Of a stretch of DNA of 64,000 nucleotides, positions 59,381 through 64,000 are shown piece after piece. This stretch comes from Psoroptes ovis (lineage: Eukaryota; Arthropoda; Arachnida; Sarcoptiformes; Psoroptidae): contig PQWQ01000023.1 of assembly GCA_002943765.1 (NCBI GenBank), positions 64,501 through 128,500 on the forward strand, written 5' to 3'. Each line of letters begins with the position of its first letter. The first letter of the stretch is position 1. The notes beneath the pieces are model-generated. The model was not told the origin of the DNA, ran no database searches, and was given only the letters and a program-made list of their open reading frames with translations. The translations under genes and the position numbers were made by a program.

Positions 59381-62300
59381 ATGAACATAATGGAATCAAA
59401 TTTAATACAACAACAACAACAACCACAACATCAACAATCAAGACCAATATTTGTATCGAATCCATATGAATCGACCAAATTATCAAACAATTGTTATTTT
59501 CGTAATCATAAAATAATCAATTCAAATAATTATGATTCGAAATCAATTTTATCGAATCAAAATGATGAATCAAATGCTGCAGCGATGCATAGACATCGTC
59601 CAAAAACTTGTTTCGATTCGAATAATGATATCGTTGGTGATAATCTAAGTGCGTATTTGAATCAATTAATTGTCATTGAACCATTAATGAATTATCTTTT
59701 TTGTTTCAATTAGCCAATCGAATCATTGCCGATCGTAAAGATTTATTTTCATCATATTCACTGACATCGAATCAATTGTCACCGACTATAAACAAAGAAC
59801 GATGGGCAACATCACCGAAAAATCGTAAATCACCTGGAACTAATCAAGAATTATTATCATACACTGGCTCGACGACTGAAACATTGCCAATCATCGATAC
59901 GAATGGCAGCGATATCAATAATACAAATTCAATAGAAATCATCAAAGAATTAAATGCAAAACGTTTAATCGAATTGGATACATTGTTGTTTCCGAGAATT
60001 GAAGATAATAAACGATTAACACGTTCAAGTAATAATAATTCATTGAAAACAATTATTGAAAAATCCGATGAAGAAATCAATAATGAGCGAATCAAGAACA
60101 AAACAACCCTGTTGAATTGTTATTTTGAAGATGGAAAACGTCGGGTCGATTTTGTACTGGTCCATTTGAAACCGATGAATCCGAATCAAACCAAAGGAGA
60201 AGAATATGAACATATGCAATATCGATCCGTATTCGAGGTAATAATGTTTTTTAAAAGTATTCGATTCTGACTAATTTTTTTCCATTTGTTTTATGAAGTT
60301 TAATCTGAAAGATGAAGGTCTACAATTGGAAATGACCGAGGAATCGCTGGATTCGCAACATATTTTCACCAAGATTTATGCACCATGGAAAGTGTTGACC
60401 AGATATGCTGAAATAATGCGGTTGAAAATGCCGATGAAAACAATGCAAACAACATGGAAAATGTTGTTCGATGATGATGAGTTACATTCGATGCGTTTCA
60501 CGGCACCATATTCAAAGGATAAAGAATATTTGTTCGATATACCACCACAAAAAGAACAATTCTTCTCACCGGCCCAACGTGCTCAAGTTATTGAATTCAT
60601 TTTGAAACGAAAAAGTTTTTCAACCAAACAAGACAATGTAACTGAATTCGGAATCAATAAGCTAATATCTGATCACGTATATACGGCTGCATTTCCATTA
60701 CATGAAGGTAAAGTTAATTCTGATTATCGTTCACCACGTATGCAACTGATACAGAATTGGGCATCAATCAAAATGGCATTTCATCATCAACCATTGGATG
60801 ATATTAAAAATTATTTCGGTGTCAAAATAGCATTATATTTTGCATGGCTTGGTTTCTATACATCAATGCTAATACCGGCATCAATTGTTGGATTACTTTG
60901 TTTTCTATTCGGTTTTTTAACCCTGGACAAAGACATACCATCCAGAGAAATATGCAATAATACATATGATAATTATTTAATGTGTCCCCAGTGTGCACAT
61001 GATTGCAATTTTACTCGTTTATCGGATTCATGTATTTATGCAAAAGCAACATACCTATTCGATAATCCAGCCACAGTATTTTTTGCCATATTCATGTCAT
61101 TATGGGCAACTGTTTATTTGGAAATGTGGAAACGATATTCAGCACGCATTACATATCGTTGGGATTTATCGAATTTCGATGCTGTCGAAGAATATCCACG
61201 ACCAGAATATTTAGCTCGATTATCGAATGTAAGCAATCGAAGGCTGAATGTAATAACTCGGATGTATGAACCTTACATTCCATTTTGGCGTCGTCAACTG
61301 CCATACACTGTATTGTCCACTTCGATTGTATTCTTTTTAATATTAATCGCCATGGGTTCGGTTGTATCGGTCATTGTTTATCGTTCAACAATTCGATCAT
61401 TTATACGATTTAAGAAAACAGATACAACAAGTAAATCAAGGAAAATTGATATTGGATTTTTACAGAAATATTCATCAATCGTAATATCTTCATCGGCTGC
61501 CGGATTAAATTTGATATTCATTTTAATATTGAACAATATCTATTCGCGGATAGCCAATTATTTGACTGAATTAGAAATGCCACGTACACAAACAGAATTT
61601 GATAATTCATTGACGCTGAAAATGTTTTCACTACAATTCGTCAATTATTATTCATCAATATTTTATATTGCATTTTTCAAAGGGCGATTTATCGGGAATC
61701 CTGGAGAATTTGATGATGAATCATTGACACAAGAAGAATGTATTGCAGGTGGTTGTTTGCTGGAGCTGGCAATACAATTGAGTATTATTATGATTGGTAG
61801 ACAAATGTTTATGGCTGCTATCGAACTGAGTTTGCCATTTGCTTATAACACATATAAACGTTGGAAATATCGTGTGAATAACATTAATCTTGATCGAGTG
61901 ACTAGATTCAATATACCACAATGGGAAGATGATTTTCTCCTATCGAGATGGCTGCCAACATCATTATTCTATGAATATTTGGAAATGGTCATACAATTTG
62001 GTTTCGTAACTATTTTTGTATCGGCATTCCCACTGGCACCATTATTTGCACTGATAAACAATGTATTTGAAATACGTTTAGATGCTCGGAAAATGATAAC
62101 CATATATCGGCGGCCAGTTGCTCAAAGGTAAGTTCTTTCGAATCATTTGATCCAATTTGATTTGAATTGATTTTAACATTTTCATAAATTGACAGGGTCA
62201 AAAACATAGGAATTTGGTATCGGATATTGGATACAATTTGTAAATTATCAGTAATTACCAATGCAATGATAATCGCATTCACAACTGAATTTGTTCCTAG

Positions 62301-63201
62301 GCTAGTTTATTATTTTGAAAATGGTTCATTGAATGGTTTTGTTAATTCAACATTATCATTTTTCGAAGCAAAAGTTGTGAATGAACATTTACATTTAGGT
62401 TATGATGAATCGAAACTATCATTTTGCCTGTATCCAGATTATCGTGAACCACCATGGTCTGCTGAACGTTATAAATTTACAGCATTTTATTATAAATTAT
62501 TAGCATTTCGATTACTGTTTGTGGTCGTATTTGAGAATATAATCGCCGCAATAACATCAATGATGCGTTGGTTAATACCAGATGTACCACAACAATTACG
62601 ACAACAAATGCGTCAACATGCATATTTGACCAATGAATTGATTCTGCAACAAGAATATCAACGTGCCAAAGAAATATCGAATGGTTTGGAAAATGTTAAT
62701 ATTCACCATCACCAGCGCCAACACCAACAACAGCGTTTACGGACATCTACAACAGGTCAGACAGCAAATAGCTTCATATTCACAATCAATGATCATAATA
62801 ATCAACGAAATCGAAATGAACATCTACGATCATCATCATCATCATCGGCAACATATTTGATTGATTTGAATAATCAAAGCACTAATCCACAACAACAACC
62901 ATCAACATCAGCACCTTTGATGCCTTTACCATCATCATCATCATCATCGACCGATTTGTTCGCACCAATGTTTAAAAAATTGTCATCATCAACAACCAAT
63001 CAAATAACGACAATCAATGAAAATGAGCATGATGATGAAGCCGAAGTAAACAATACGAATAACAATGATTCGACTAAATTATCAATACCAAACGAGCAAA
63101 ATTTACATGAATCAGCCAATTACCTGTTGAATTTTTCGTCATCATCAACAAAAACAGCGTCAACACAATCATTATTGAACAATAATTATACCAATGATTA
63201 A
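59381..63201 (+). CDS. Anoctamin (TMEM16) calcium-activated channel/scramblase
   Basis: Four exons: 59381-59648, 59714-60237, 60299-62127 and 62196-63201, in phase, 1208 residues. The N-terminal 240 residues are disordered up to the dimerisation domain that opens KRRVDFVLVHLKP. The ANO core follows, with VYTAAFPLHEG, IKNYFGVKIALYFAWLGFYT and an extracellular Cys-rich loop (MCPQCAHDC, SDSCIYAK). It continues with TVFFAIFMSLWATVYLEMWKR, FVNYYSSIFYIAFFKGRF, EECIAGGCLLELAIQLSII, FYEYLEMVIQFGFVTIF and FPLAPLFALINNVFEIRLDA. The acidic residues of the calcium site (E in CLLEL, the two E of EYLEM, E and D of NVFEIRLDA) are present. About ten membrane segments fit the family. It is closest in pattern to the ANO4/5/6 group, so ion channel versus lipid scramblase cannot be decided. 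The last 220 residues are Gln/Ser/Asn-rich cytoplasmic tail. Confidence 0.93.
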
Positions 63202-64000
63202 AGGTGTTTGAAAATCGGAAGGAACGTCGCAGGGTCAGTTATATAAATTCACAACACTAGATGGCAGCATTGGTTCCATAAAATTTTCAATGCAAATGAT
63301 TTATTTTGACAATCATTTGCTTATCAGAATCACCATGGCAAACAAAGTGCTGATGATGATCCTCATCGAAAAAAATCCTTGAAAGGGAGATGACAATTGA
63401 AGAATTTATGAAAATGACAGAAACTTACATGATTATTAACAGATATATACAACAATTGATGATGATGTGTTGATAATCACATACACCAACAAATACATTC
63501 TCATATCTGTGTGTACATATCGGATGGTTTTGCATTTGAGAATGGCCATAGATTGCTAATTGAAATGTGTGATTGCAAATCGTAACCACCACCACCACCA
63601 CACAAAAGATTAGGAATGGTTTCTGTACATAAATACACACAATGCATAAACAATTAATACAAAGAAAAAAAACAGATTTTGTTTTCAAAAATATAAGATT
63701 GTCCGAAAAGTTTTGGCCGATTTTCATCAACAACTCTATTGATTAAGCCGAATGAACTTTTCGGACAGCCTAATATTTGATGATATTTCAATTAAAATAT
63801 TTTTGTTATTATTATTATTAATAATGATGTTATTGTTATGATTATTACAACCAGAAATTACCAAAATAAAACATTAAAAGATTTATGTTTTAATTTGTTT
63901 TTATGATTTAAGAAATTATTCAATCAATCAATTAACCAATCAATCAAAATCGATTGAAAATCAGTGGATTTCGTCAAAATCGAATCGAAGAACGAAATTC
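63202..64000. other. 3' flank of the anoctamin gene to window edge
   Basis: AT-rich, with a CCA run near 63585-63600 and a short MITE at 63694-63774. AATAAA near 63866 could end the anoctamin transcript but is far from the stop. No further gene is recognised. Confidence 0.5.
63694..63774. mobile_element. Short mariner-type palindromic MITE
   Basis: About 80 bp between TA dinucleotides. The left arm is AAGATTGTCCGAAAAGTTTT and the right arm, read in reverse complement, starts TTAGGCTGTCCGAAAAGTTC. The arms end in GGCCGA / CGGC and enclose about 25 bases. The ends are closely related to the element at 19375-19459, so both derive from one family. No coding capacity. Confidence 0.85.

Noticed and set aside
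59287..59469. Alternative upstream start of the anoctamin gene
   Set aside because: It is in another frame and runs to a stop; the frame from 59381 joins all later exons in phase.

Overview
The window is nuclear DNA of an arthropod, most likely an acariform (Astigmata-type, Dermatophagoides-like) mite. The evidence is spliced protein genes with mostly very short GT-AG introns, strongly AT-rich intergenic DNA with abundant GAT/TGAA microsatellite tracts, and arthropod-specific gene families: prohormone-4/IDLSRF-like, one-domain chitin-binding cuticle proteins, and the DUF7042-7045 secreted proteins. The species assignment is inference. Reading frames were joined by hand through splice sites. 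In all the multi-exon models exon phases add up across every junction, which is the main support for the exon limits given.

Layout. (1) 1-7884, minus: a cysteine-rich secreted DUF7042-7045-type protein with a 4 kb first intron; its 3' end lies outside the window. (2) 10785-11725: a 44/88-bp tandem satellite, followed by GC-richer possibly transposon-derived sequence. (3) 12661-20513: a cluster of secreted signalling genes. It holds a prohormone-4/IDLSRF-like precursor with an LDL-receptor class A module (minus), glycoprotein hormone beta-5 (plus) and glycoprotein hormone alpha-2 (minus, tail to tail with beta-5). (4) 23551-30160: housekeeping genes: an FHA-domain APLF-like nuclear protein, an ATF4-like bZIP factor, mitochondrial ribosomal protein L14, HPRT, then an alpha/beta hydrolase. 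(5) 31961-38125: two consecutive genes for single CBM14 chitin-binding proteins with long disordered tails. (6) 38496-43426: VPS54 (GARP complex) and a UBAP1-like ESCRT-I protein lacking the UBA region, converging on each other. (7) 43755-44605: the same satellite as at 10.8 kb, in opposite orientation. (8) 46262-58432, minus: eIF4G (17 exons) and phosphorylase kinase alpha. (9) 59381-63201, plus: an anoctamin (TMEM16), head to head with phosphorylase kinase.

No operon-like, CRISPR, rRNA or tRNA structure was recognised. Functional links between neighbours are clear only for the GPA2/GPB5 pair, the two subunits of one heterodimeric hormone (thyrostimulin), and more loosely for the tandem chitin-binding pair. 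Two short palindromic mariner-type MITEs (in a GPA2 intron and near the right edge) and the two inverted satellite arrays are the mobile or repetitive content. The most notable observations are the inverted pair of identical satellites 32 kb apart, the compact hormone cluster, the divergent IDLSRF-type peptide, and the UBAP1-like gene without its C-terminal ubiquitin-binding region.
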